Source: Spirochaetales bacterium (GTDB lineage Bacteria > Spirochaetota > Spirochaetia > B11-G9). From it: a stretch of DNA of 7,827 nucleotides. The position numbers and the translations under genes were made by a program. Below the pieces are notes generated by a model. The model did not search any database and was not told the origin of the DNA. It saw nothing but the letters and a program-made list of their open reading frames with translations. The stretch spans positions 1 through 7,827 of the forward strand of contig JALTGJ010000356.1 of NCBI GenBank assembly GCA_027077185.1, given 5' to 3'. Positions 1-6,390 of this stretch are shown here, one piece after another. The stretch's first letter is position 1, and each line of letters starts with the position of its first letter.

Positions 1-193
1 GACTTCCTGTATAAGCACTGACAATAACACCAAAAAATGCAGAAACCAGCATAATCCCTTCCAAAGCGATATTTACAGAACCTGCAAGTTCAGAAACTGC
101 AACGCCCAGGGCAGGGAATAACAAGGGGGTCATTACCCTTAAAATTGCAAATGCAAAACTGGTTGAAAAAATACTACTTAGCAAAGGACTCAT
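1..193 (-). CDS. ABC transporter permease, second membrane subunit of the BMP-type nucleoside importer (N-terminal 64 residues; cut by the window edge)
   Basis: Inner-membrane permease of a BPD_transp_2-type (RbsC/YufQ-like) importer, expected to pair with the permease encoded just upstream. Only 64 codons are present. The start is ATG at 191-193, preceded by a strong GGAGG at 200-204 with 6 nt spacing. The visible protein begins MSPLLSSIFSTSF, followed by a hydrophobic stretch and then the family signature around residues 28-46, with the segment SELAGSVNIALEGIML, closely resembling the usual 'SERaGvvNIglEGmM' of this subunit. The start overlaps the end of the upstream permease by 20 bp, which suggests translational coupling. 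The specific substrate is inferred from neighbours. The only oddity is that the gene runs off the left edge; the family normally has about 300 residues. Confidence 0.9.
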   Translation of the reverse strand, partial: MSPLLSSIFSTSFAFAILRVMTPLLFPALGVAVSELAGSVNIALEGIMLVSAFFGVIVSAYTGS

Positions 194-1253
194 TTCCCAC
201 CTCCACTTTCTCAGCTTCTTTAATTGTTATTTTGTTTTTCCAGGTTGATAGGAATGCTTCTGCAGTAATTAAAATAATAATTACAGACTGAATTACCAGA
301 ACAAGTTCTGAGGGTACATCAGCCATCAGGTTAAGTATCTGTCCTCCAACCCGTAAATAGGAGAGAAACAGAGCCGCAAAAATAATTAGTATAGGATGGT
401 TCCTCCCAATAATTGCTACAATAACTCCATCCCAGCCATATCCAGGAGTCATCTGCCAGTTAAATCTTCTGTGTATGCCCATTACTTCAGTCATTCCGCC
501 AATACCTGCTATCATTCCACTTAAAACCTGGGCAAGAACAACAACCTTTACAACATTTATTCCTGCAAATTTGGCAAATTTATTGTTATTACCGGTAGTT
601 CGAATTTCATACCCTGAATTGGTATGATAGAGGTAGTAGTACCCCAAAAATGCAAAAATAACTGATAGCAAAATACCTAAATGGAGTCTGGTTCCAGGTA
701 CAAATTGTGGAAGCCAGGCCGTTTCAGGTAATCGTAGGGATACAAGAAATCCGGCGTCCTTATCCCTAAAAAATGAATTAATAAGATAGAGTCCTCCAAA
801 GTAGGCAATATAATTCATCATAAGTGAGGCCACAAGTTCGCTTGCTCCCCATTTTGCTTTTAGTATACCCGGAATAAATCCCCATATTGCACCGGTAGCA
901 CCAGCTACAGCCAATACCATAATAATATGCAGGACAGTTGGCATATGTGTGGAAACTGCAAAAGCAGTTCCAACGGCAGCACTTAAAAAAAGTGCTCCCT
1001 CTGCTCCAATATTAAACTGTTTTGCCTGAAAGGCTATAGCAATTGCAACACCGCAAAATATCATTGGAGATGCATTTTCTATTACATTTGCAAATCTACC
1101 CTTGGAAAGTAAGGGTCCCAGAAGAAACTGCTTAATGGAATAAGCCGGCATTTCACTAATTAAATAGATAAGAACAATGCTGATAATTATCCCCACAAGA
1201 ATTGCAATTAATGTTCGTATGAGTGTGAAATACTTAAGAATGAATTTTTCCAC
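174..1253 (-). CDS. ABC transporter permease, first membrane subunit of the BMP-type nucleoside importer (GTG start)
   Basis: Polytopic inner-membrane protein of the BPD_transp_2 family (YufP-like), which would form the translocation path with the second permease. An open frame extends to an ATG at 1322, but that would put 23 extra residues inside the ATPase gene with no membrane or family character. GTG at 1251-1253 has GAGGAGGG five bases upstream and gives 359 residues, starting VEKFILKYF just before a first hydrophobic helix at about 12-33. Family signatures, in this numbering: NIGAEGALFLSAAVG at 81-95, GASELVASLMMNYIAY at 136-151, GMIAGIGGMTEVMG at about 246-259 and GWDGVIVAIIGRNHP at 273-287. 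Many further hydrophobic segments fill the rest. It overlaps the ATPase stop by 20 bp and the next permease start by 20 bp. Substrate assignment is by operon context. Confidence 0.93.
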   Translation of the reverse strand: MEKFILKYFTLIRTLIAILVGIIISIVLIYLISEMPAYSIKQFLLGPLLSKGRFANVIENASPMIFCGVAIAIAFQAKQFNIGAEGALFLSAAVGTAFAVSTHMPTVLHIIMVLAVAGATGAIWGFIPGILKAKWGASELVASLMMNYIAYFGGLYLINSFFRDKDAGFLVSLRLPETAWLPQFVPGTRLHLGILLSVIFAFLGYYYLYHTNSGYEIRTTGNNNKFAKFAGINVVKVVVLAQVLSGMIAGIGGMTEVMGIHRRFNWQMTPGYGWDGVIVAIIGRNHPILIIFAALFLSYLRVGGQILNLMADVPSELVLVIQSVIIILITAEAFLSTWKNKITIKEAEKVEVGNESFAK

Positions 1254-2781
1254 TTGCGCCCTCCTCTTTCTTAACGCCCAGCATATAGGGGCCGAGATCC
1301 ATTCCTGATATATTGGAAACATCTTTAAAATGATTTGTTATATGCCCGTCATATATGACAATAATTCTTGTAGAAAGTTTTAATATTTCGTCTAAATCTG
1401 CAGATATCAAAAAAATTGCTTTACCTTCATCTCTTGCATCTTTAAGAAGGTCATGGATCAGTTCTTCGGATCCAATATCAACTCCTCTGGTAGGTTGTGC
1501 GGCAATAATTAATTCGGGTCCGGATGACAATTCTCTGGCAACAACAACTTTTTGTATATTACCACCACTCAAAGCACCTACAGCTGTTTTAGATGATTGT
1601 GTAAGTATATTAAATCGTTTAATAAGATCTTTGCTGTAATCCTTAATGTATTTCCAGTCCAGTCTTCCTTTGTTTGAAAAAACTGGTTTATAGTACCTGT
1701 CTGCAATAAAGTTTTCTTCCAAAGAAGCAACATCTGCCACACCGTTTTCCATTCTATCTTCCGGTATGTGTGAAATTTTAAGTTCCCTGATCTGTCGTGG
1801 AGTAAGTCCAGTTATACTATTATTATCTACAGTTACGGTTCCACTTGTTGGTTTCATTAGACCTGTTAGTATATTAATGAGTTCTGATTGACCATTCCCC
1901 TCAACACCGGCTATCCCAAGAATTTCTCCAGCCTGAATATCAAAATTTACATCTTTTAAAATCTGAATATTTTCTTCATCAATATAGGATAAATCTCTGA
2001 CAGACAGTTTTACTTTTCCTATACCTTTAGGATCTGGAATACGTGCAGAGTTGATATCTCTTCCTACCATTAAATGTGCAATCTGCTCTTCGCTTAATCC
2101 TGCTGCATTTTGAGTGGTTATTACTCTGGTATCTCTCATTACAGTTACATTGTCTGCAAGTCTTTTTACTTCACTTAGCTTGTGGGATATAAAAAGTATT
2201 GTTTTCCCTTTTCCCTTTAGCTTTAAAAGTGTTTCAAACAGAATTTCTGTTTCCTGTGGAGTTAAAACTGCAGTTGGTTCATCCAGAATTAGTAATTCTG
2301 CATTTCTGAACAGTGCTTTTAAAATTTCAACTCTTTGTCTTACACCAATGGGCAGATCCTTGATCTTTTTATCTACCGGAACATCCAGGCCATACTTTTT
2401 AGATACTTCCCTTGTAATTTTAAGGGCATTGGCAGTATCAAGAAATATTTTACCCTTTTTAGGTTCTATTCCCAGTATCATATTTTCTGCTACTGTCAAG
2501 TCCGGTGCCAGCATTAAATGCTGGTGAACCATACCAATACCTGCTCTTATAGCATAATTAGGATTTTTAAAACTGACCTTTTGTCCCTTGTAGAATACTT
2601 CACCTTCCTGTGGGTGAATTTTCCCGAATATTACATTCATCAGGGTGGATTTTCCTGCACCGTTCTCACCAACAATGGCATGTATGGTATTTTGCTTAAT
2701 ATCCATACTAACTTCTTTGTTGGCGATTACCCCTGTAGGGTAAACCATGGTAATGTTCTTAACTTCAAGAATATTTTCCAT
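1234..2781 (-). CDS. ABC transporter ATP-binding protein, two fused ABC domains, nucleoside/sugar importer class (YufO/RbsA-like)
   Basis: Cytoplasmic ATPase that powers the importer. It has 515 residues, the usual length for tandem-domain ATPases. Domain 1 has Walker A GENGAGKST at 38-46, a Q-loop in MVHQHLML at 84-91, a signature-like LPIGVRQRVEI at 143-153, Walker B LLILDEPT at 163-170 and switch histidine H200. Domain 2 (about 255-505) has a degenerate Walker A, GVEGNGQSE at 292-300, with no lysine; an intact signature LSGGNIQKVVVARE at 404-417; and AAQPTRGVD at 427-435 in place of the usual DEPT, with serine at the switch position (S460). This asymmetry is normal for BMP-associated ATPases, so site 2 is probably the non-hydrolytic half. 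The ATG at 2781 is preceded by GAGGA at good spacing. It follows binding protein 1 by 109 bp and overlaps the next permease by 20 bp. Confidence 0.95.
   Translation of the reverse strand: MENILEVKNITMVYPTGVIANKEVSMDIKQNTIHAIVGENGAGKSTLMNVIFGKIHPQEGEVFYKGQKVSFKNPNYAIRAGIGMVHQHLMLAPDLTVAENMILGIEPKKGKIFLDTANALKITREVSKKYGLDVPVDKKIKDLPIGVRQRVEILKALFRNAELLILDEPTAVLTPQETEILFETLLKLKGKGKTILFISHKLSEVKRLADNVTVMRDTRVITTQNAAGLSEEQIAHLMVGRDINSARIPDPKGIGKVKLSVRDLSYIDEENIQILKDVNFDIQAGEILGIAGVEGNGQSELINILTGLMKPTSGTVTVDNNSITGLTPRQIRELKISHIPEDRMENGVADVASLEENFIADRYYKPVFSNKGRLDWKYIKDYSKDLIKRFNILTQSSKTAVGALSGGNIQKVVVARELSSGPELIIAAQPTRGVDIGSEELIHDLLKDARDEGKAIFLISADLDEILKLSTRIIVIYDGHITNHFKDVSNISGMDLGPYMLGVKKEEGASGKIHS
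1259..1266 (-). promoter_or_regulatory. Ribosome binding site that decides the GTG start of the first permease
   Basis: On the minus strand GAGGAGGG lies 5 nt before GTG at 1253. It sits inside the last codons of the ATPase gene, so the permease is probably translated by reinitiation or coupling. It is the only good Shine-Dalgarno match near the possible starts of this permease. Confidence 0.75.
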
Positions 2782-2809
2782 TTTTTCCTCGAATTTATTA
2801 AGATAATAG

Positions 2810-2868
2810 TAGGGGCACTTTAGATCCCGAGCAGCGAACCAGCTGCATGTCGAAATATTGTGCCCCTA
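2810..2868 (-). other. Structured intergenic element: long inverted repeat with a nested stem between binding protein 1 and the ATPase
   Basis: Perfect 9-bp arms (taggggcac at 2810-2818 and gtgccccta at 2860-2868) enclose 41 bp containing a second stem: gcagc 2831-2835 with gctgc 2842-2846, extended by cga 2828-2830 with tcg 2850-2852 across a 3-nt bulge. It is visibly richer in G and C than its surroundings. No strong T-run follows on the minus strand (CTATTATC), so it does not look like a classic intrinsic terminator. Likely roles are an mRNA-stabilising 3' structure that keeps binding-protein message above ATPase/permease message, or a copy of a dispersed palindromic repeat. The structure is seen; the role is inferred. 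Confidence 0.7.
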
Positions 2869-2890
2869 AAATGTAGAAATAGATGCTTAT

Positions 2891-3961
2891 TTATTGACCA
2901 AAAGCTGTTTTTACTTTGATCTCACCTGAAACAATTTTTTTAGATATTTCAGTTATTGTTGCTCTCATTTCAGATGTAGCAATTTTTTGATAGTTTTCAT
3001 TGTCTGCAAGGCCTACTCCGCCTTTTTCAATATTAAGAACTTCTGCTTCGCCATATTTGAGTGTACCGGCTATATGCATTTTTATAGCTCTGTATATTGA
3101 AAAGTCAACATTTTTCAGCATAGATGAAACTATGTGAGAAGCTTTTTCCGGATCTGTATCTGCAAAAAGCAGGTACTGGTCGGAATCAACACCCAGAGTA
3201 TATTTATTTCTATCTTTAGCTGCATCAATGCCTCCAAGGCCTGTTTCACCGGCTACATTGAAAGTTATATCTGCACCCTGATCAAACATTGCAAGTGTAA
3301 GTTCTTTCCCTTTTGCAGGATCACTAAAAGCGCCTGCATAGGCTACAAGTACTTTAATATCAGGATCAATATAGTTAACACCCTGTTCGAATCCTACTTT
3401 AAAATCATTTATTACAGTAATATCCATACCACCAAGGAATCCCACAATTTTATCTTTGTTCGCCAATGGAAGATTTGATTCTGTAATCATAGCGGCAAGA
3501 GCTCCTGCAAGAAAGGAAGCTTCGTTCTGGCTATAGAGCATTGAATATACATTATCAAGGTTTCCATTTGAATAAGTGACTGATGTATCATATGTGAAAA
3601 ACTTTTTTTCCGGATGTTCAGGGGCTATCTTTTCAAGGTATTCCTGTAACTGCCATGAACCGGCAATAATAATATCCCAGTCTCCTTCAGCTAATTGTAA
3701 TAGATCCGGTTCCCATCGTGCAGGATCGTAACCACCTTCAACTACCTTGCCAGAAATGCCAAGTTCTTTAATAGACCGGTCAATTCCTCTTGCAGCTGAA
3801 TCGAAGTAAGACTTATCTCCAAGTGTTCCATTTATATAAAGAACAACTTTAAGCTTATTAGTATTACCTGTTTCTTTGTCTCCCCCTGCAAACAAATTTA
3901 TTGTTGATAAAACAGCAAGACTTAGAATGCTTAACAATAAAATTTTAGTAAATTTACTCAT
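2891..3961 (-). CDS. BMP/PnrA-family periplasmic substrate-binding protein, copy 1
   Basis: Extracytoplasmic receptor that would deliver a nucleoside-like ligand to the downstream ATPase and permeases. It has 356 residues, starting at ATG 3961 with GGAGGT 7 nt upstream. Residues 1-25 form a signal peptide (basic start, hydrophobic core, probable cleavage after LFA) followed by GGDKE; there is no lipobox cysteine and no cysteine anywhere, so it should be a soluble periplasmic protein, unlike typical BMP lipoproteins. Family landmarks: GTLGDKSYFDSAARG at 45-59, YSQNEASFLAGALAAM at 143-158, GFLGGMDITVINDFKVGFE at 174-192, DPAKGKELTLAMFDQGAD at 214-231, FNVAGETGLGG at 234-244 and GVDSDQYLLF at 257-266. 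It is a close paralogue of the protein at 5273-6343: about 86% identity over residues 37-356 by hand count, but only 15 of 36 matches in the signal and linker. The exact ligand cannot be read from sequence. Confidence 0.95.
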   Translation of the reverse strand: MSKFTKILLLSILSLAVLSTINLFAGGDKETGNTNKLKVVLYINGTLGDKSYFDSAARGIDRSIKELGISGKVVEGGYDPARWEPDLLQLAEGDWDIIIAGSWQLQEYLEKIAPEHPEKKFFTYDTSVTYSNGNLDNVYSMLYSQNEASFLAGALAAMITESNLPLANKDKIVGFLGGMDITVINDFKVGFEQGVNYIDPDIKVLVAYAGAFSDPAKGKELTLAMFDQGADITFNVAGETGLGGIDAAKDRNKYTLGVDSDQYLLFADTDPEKASHIVSSMLKNVDFSIYRAIKMHIAGTLKYGEAEVLNIEKGGVGLADNENYQKIATSEMRATITEISKKIVSGEIKVKTAFGQ

Positions 3962-3997
3962 TTCTCAAACCTCCAAAAAATTTTCATAGATAGTTCA

Positions 3998-4039
3998 TAC
4001 TACAGTCTTTAAAGACAAAAGTATAGAATTAAATTTATT
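3998..4039 (-). pseudogene. Remnant of the nucleoside hydrolase 3' end (duplication scar upstream of binding protein 1)
   Basis: Read on the minus strand, this stretch gives NKFNSILLSLKTVV and then a stop at 3995-3997. The intact hydrolase at 6377-7285 ends DKFNSILKTIKTLQ. At the DNA level positions 4019-4038 are identical to 6401-6420 (20 of 20), followed by shared TAAAGAC and TAGTATG pieces with a small length difference. Both segments lie directly upstream of a BMP-type binding-protein gene. The simplest reading is that the duplicated unit contained the last codons of the hydrolase plus the binding-protein gene. The fragment starts right at the stop codon of the UroD-like gene (4038-4040) and has no start signal, so it is not a gene. 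It may still act as a leader for copy 1. Confidence 0.8.
4005..4016. repeat. 12-bp perfect palindrome in the leader of binding protein 1
   Basis: gtctttaaagac reads the same on both strands. It lies 44 bp upstream of the binding-protein start, inside the hydrolase remnant. It could be an operator half-site or chance in AT-rich DNA; the equivalent place before copy 2 has a different, interrupted agacat...atgtct repeat. Confidence 0.4.
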
Positions 4040-5186
4040 AATACTTACGATCCTGTCCATAGAGTGCCAGAATATTACGAACAGGGACATCTCCCTGTAT
4101 ATAATGGGCTGAAGTACAGATATAACCGCCATTCTTTCCCAAAGTATGGCAAAGGGAGGAAACTTCGTTTTGAACATCCATGACTGTACCAAAGGGCAAA
4201 GTCCTTTGTAAGTCCACTCCACCATGAAAACTTATTTTATTTCCATAATTTTCTTTAATAAATTTCATGTCCATACCCTTTGCTCTGGGTTGAAGAGGGT
4301 TAAGTACATCTATATCCAGTTCTTCTATAAAAGCTGGAATAAGAGGTCGGACAGCACCACATGAATGATACATCAGCTTAACATCATATTCTCTTATTAC
4401 CTTGTTCAGTCTTTGGTGAAAAGGCAGTATGTACTGTCTCCACATATCCGGAGCCATTAGTAGGCTATCCTGGGTAGCTACATCATCGTATGTGTAAACC
4501 ATATCGACCAGGTTTTCTGCTTTCTTCATAAGTGAACGGAAATTATCTATAAAAATTTCGGTATAACAATCCATAATAGAAGATACCAGCTTAGGGTTTT
4601 CGTAGAATCCTATTAAAAATTTATCCAGTCCATATAATCCCCATGCAGATTCAAAGATACCTCCGATATCATATCTTATATGATATGGAGCTTTTTTATT
4701 TGCAATTTCTACTTTTGAAATAAAAGAATCCCAGTCCCACCAGGTACTTTTGGGCCACTTTCCCCATTGTTCTATCTGAGCTGTAGTTTCAAAGTCTGCA
4801 AGTGGATATCCTGCATATTCTTCATAACTTGAACTTCCGTTTTTCACAATCTTTCTTAGTGAACCCCAGATACTGTAAAAACTTCCATCATTAAGAGTTT
4901 CCGGTTCCGGACCAATATAATCCGGTTTGACAACCCTGCAGTCAATACCGAGTAATTCCATAAGTTTATTGTTGTCATTAATTTGCAAAAAGTTTTTAAG
5001 AGTATCCCATGTTTCAGGAACCCCCCAGAAATCGAAAGGAACCCTATCCGGCGCCTCTCTGTTTAGAGCTTTTTCAACTCTTTCATGGGGAGACATATCG
5101 TCTTTTTGAGGTGAGCCAAAACGTAAGTTTAACCATTCGACTGCTTCTATTTGATCAAATGCATTCCAATTTGGTGTATCTAGCAT
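4038..5186 (-). CDS. Uroporphyrinogen decarboxylase-superfamily protein, probable corrinoid/thiol methyltransferase type (MtaA/MtbA/CmuA-like fold)
   Basis: Cytoplasmic TIM-barrel protein of the UroD superfamily. The N-terminal family motif is SPHERVEKALNREAPDRVPFDFWG (first residue 32 here). The C-terminal half has MYHSCG with H274 and C276, and GGYICTS with C357: the HxC...C set that binds zinc and activates thiols in corrinoid-linked methyltransferases of this superfamily. True heme-pathway UroD proteins lack this set, so a heme role is unlikely. The frame opens at ATG 5243, but that codon is inside a strong hairpin with no ribosome site. I prefer ATG 5184-5186 (382 aa), with AAAAAGG 11 nt upstream; ATG 5096 (352 aa) is possible. 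It is 86 bp from binding protein 2 and 76 bp from binding protein 1. No corrinoid protein is visible in the window. The substrate is unknown; salvage of a methylated compound is inference. Confidence 0.8.
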   Translation of the reverse strand: MLDTPNWNAFDQIEAVEWLNLRFGSPQKDDMSPHERVEKALNREAPDRVPFDFWGVPETWDTLKNFLQINDNNKLMELLGIDCRVVKPDYIGPEPETLNDGSFYSIWGSLRKIVKNGSSSYEEYAGYPLADFETTAQIEQWGKWPKSTWWDWDSFISKVEIANKKAPYHIRYDIGGIFESAWGLYGLDKFLIGFYENPKLVSSIMDCYTEIFIDNFRSLMKKAENLVDMVYTYDDVATQDSLLMAPDMWRQYILPFHQRLNKVIREYDVKLMYHSCGAVRPLIPAFIEELDIDVLNPLQPRAKGMDMKFIKENYGNKISFHGGVDLQRTLPFGTVMDVQNEVSSLCHTLGKNGGYICTSAHYIQGDVPVRNILALYGQDRKY

Positions 5187-5216
5187 AGAAATATTTGCCT
5201 TTTTATATTTAAACAG

Positions 5217-5257
5217 AAAACCGGCATAAAATGAAGTATTCATTAAATGCCGGTTTT
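5217..5257 (-). terminator. Strong hairpin after binding protein 2: possible partial terminator or mRNA-stabilising stem
   Basis: Perfect 11-bp arms (aaaaccggcat at 5217-5227, atgccggtttt at 5247-5257), a 2x2 internal mismatch, then a 6-bp inner stem aatgaa 5230-5235 with ttcatt 5239-5244 and a 3-nt loop. On the minus strand the stem ends in GGTTTTCTGTTT, an imperfect T-rich tail, so partial termination is plausible; since the arms end in A and T runs it could work on either strand. It starts 15 bp past the stop of binding protein 2. It would favour high binding-protein mRNA over downstream genes. Confidence 0.65.
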
Positions 5258-5272
5258 ATTAAGAAATAGAAT

Positions 5273-6343
5273 TTACTGACCGAAAGCAGTTCCAACTTTA
5301 ATTTCGCCGCTTTTAATTTTTCCAGCAATTTCATCAATTTTTGCCTTCATATCTGCTGTTACTACTTTCTGGTAGTTTTCATTATCAGCAAGGCCTACAC
5401 CGCCTTTATCAATATCAAGAACTTCTGCTTCACCATATTTCAGGGTACCTGCAATATGCATTTTAATTGCTCTAAAAATTGAAAAATCTACATTTTTCAT
5501 CATAGATGTTACTATGTGGGAAGCTTTTTCAGGGTCAGTATCAGCAAAAAGGAGATACTGATCTGAGTCTACACCAAGGGTGTATTTGTTTTTTTCTTTT
5601 GCAGCATCAATACCGCCAAGGCCTGTTTCACCGGCTACATTAAAACTTATGTCTGCACCCTGATCAATCATTGCCAGAGTAAGCTCTTTCCCCTTGGCAG
5701 GATCACTAAAAGCTCCAGCGTATGTCACAAGTACTTTTACAGCAGGATCGATGTATGCAGCGCCTTCTTCAAATCCAACCTTAAAGTCATTTATAACAGG
5801 AATATCCATTCCGCCTAGAAAACCGATAACTTTATCACTGTTTGCCAATGGAAGATTAGATTCTGTAATCATAGCTGCAAGAGCACCGGCAAGGAAGGAA
5901 GCTTCGTTCTGGCTGTAAAGTATTGAGTATACATTTCCAAGATTACCATTGTCGTAGTTAACAGAAGTATCATATGTAAAAAACTTTTTTTCAGGATGAT
6001 TAGGAGCTATCTTTTCCAGATATTCCTGCAGCTGCCATGTACCTGCAATAATAATATCCCAGTCACCTTCAGAAAGCTGGAGCAGATCCGGTTCCCATTT
6101 TGCAGGATCATATCCACCTTCAACAACCTTTCCAACAATACCAAGTTCTTTTACAGCCTGGTTAACACCCCGTGCAGCAGAGTCAAAGAAAGATTTGTCT
6201 CCAAGTGTTCCATTTAAATACAAAACAACTTTTAGTTTGCTGTCACTACTTTTTTCTTTATCCCCATTTGCAAATACACTCATGGTAGAGATAACCATAA
6301 GTAATACTACGGATAAAACTAAAACTCTTTTTAATCTGTTCAT
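5273..6343 (-). CDS. BMP/PnrA-family periplasmic substrate-binding protein, copy 2
   Basis: Second receptor of the same family and exact length (356 aa) as copy 1, probably feeding the same ATPase and permeases since no second set is visible. ATG at 6343 is preceded by GGAGGT with 6 nt spacing. The signal peptide covers residues 1-25, with cleavage expected after VFA, followed by NGDKE; again no cysteine anywhere, so it should not be a lipoprotein. Conserved blocks: GTLGDKSFFDSAARG at 45-59, EGGYDPAKWEPDLLQL at 75-90, GFLGGMDIPVINDF at 174-187, FNVAGETGLGG at 234-244 and GVDSDQYLLFADTDPEKA at 257-274. Compared with copy 1, the pocket-type motifs are kept, while changes cluster in the signal/linker, the helix at 60-65 and the C-terminal 30 residues. 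It lies 33 bp after the nucleoside hydrolase, which supports a nucleoside ligand, and is followed by a strong hairpin. Confidence 0.95.
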   Translation of the reverse strand: MNRLKRVLVLSVVLLMVISTMSVFANGDKEKSSDSKLKVVLYLNGTLGDKSFFDSAARGVNQAVKELGIVGKVVEGGYDPAKWEPDLLQLSEGDWDIIIAGTWQLQEYLEKIAPNHPEKKFFTYDTSVNYDNGNLGNVYSILYSQNEASFLAGALAAMITESNLPLANSDKVIGFLGGMDIPVINDFKVGFEEGAAYIDPAVKVLVTYAGAFSDPAKGKELTLAMIDQGADISFNVAGETGLGGIDAAKEKNKYTLGVDSDQYLLFADTDPEKASHIVTSMMKNVDFSIFRAIKMHIAGTLKYGEAEVLDIDKGGVGLADNENYQKVVTADMKAKIDEIAGKIKSGEIKVGTAFGQ

Positions 6344-6369
6344 TTAAGAACCTCCAAAATAATATATTT

Positions 6370-6390
6370 AGACATACTATTGTAATGTCT
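6370..6390. repeat. Short inverted repeat over the nucleoside hydrolase stop codon
   Basis: agacat at 6370-6375 and atgtct at 6385-6390 flank a 9-nt centre that contains the hydrolase stop (6377-6379). It is 27 bp upstream of the binding-protein 2 start. A 6-bp AT-rich repeat can arise by chance, so any role is weakly supported. Confidence 0.3.

Noticed and set aside
1254..1322. 23-residue N-terminal extension of the first permease, starting at ATG 1322
   Set aside because: It lies inside the ATPase gene, has no ribosome site, and the GTG at 1253 has a near-ideal GAGGAGGG.
2114..2527. 137-codon plus-strand open frame across the ATPase gene
   Set aside because: It is antisense to a well-conserved ABC domain, has no ribosome site or recognisable family, and its composition is what the reverse of that gene would give.
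2160..2800. Degenerate second ABC domain (no Walker A lysine, AAQPT in place of DEPT) as evidence of a broken ATPase
   Set aside because: These changes are usual in ATPases of BMP-type nucleoside importers, and the gene is full length. The coordinates cover only part of the gene; the changes themselves lie in its C-terminal half, toward position 1234.
2518..2823. 101-codon plus-strand open frame ending in the 2810-2868 hairpin
   Set aside because: Antisense to the N-terminal part of the ATPase with its end in a structured spacer; no family features or start signal.
2810..2868. Integron attC-like recombination site
   Set aside because: I looked for the GTTRRRY/RYYYAAC core sites and did not find them at the ends. 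The flanking genes form a normal operon, not a cassette array.
3995..4225. 76-codon minus-strand open frame as a separate small gene
   Set aside because: Most of it overlaps the UroD-like gene in another frame. Only its last 14 codons are meaningful, as the hydrolase remnant.
4038..5186. Heme-biosynthesis uroporphyrinogen decarboxylase (hemE)
   Set aside because: The HxC...C methyltransferase motif and the transport-operon setting argue against it; no other heme gene is nearby.
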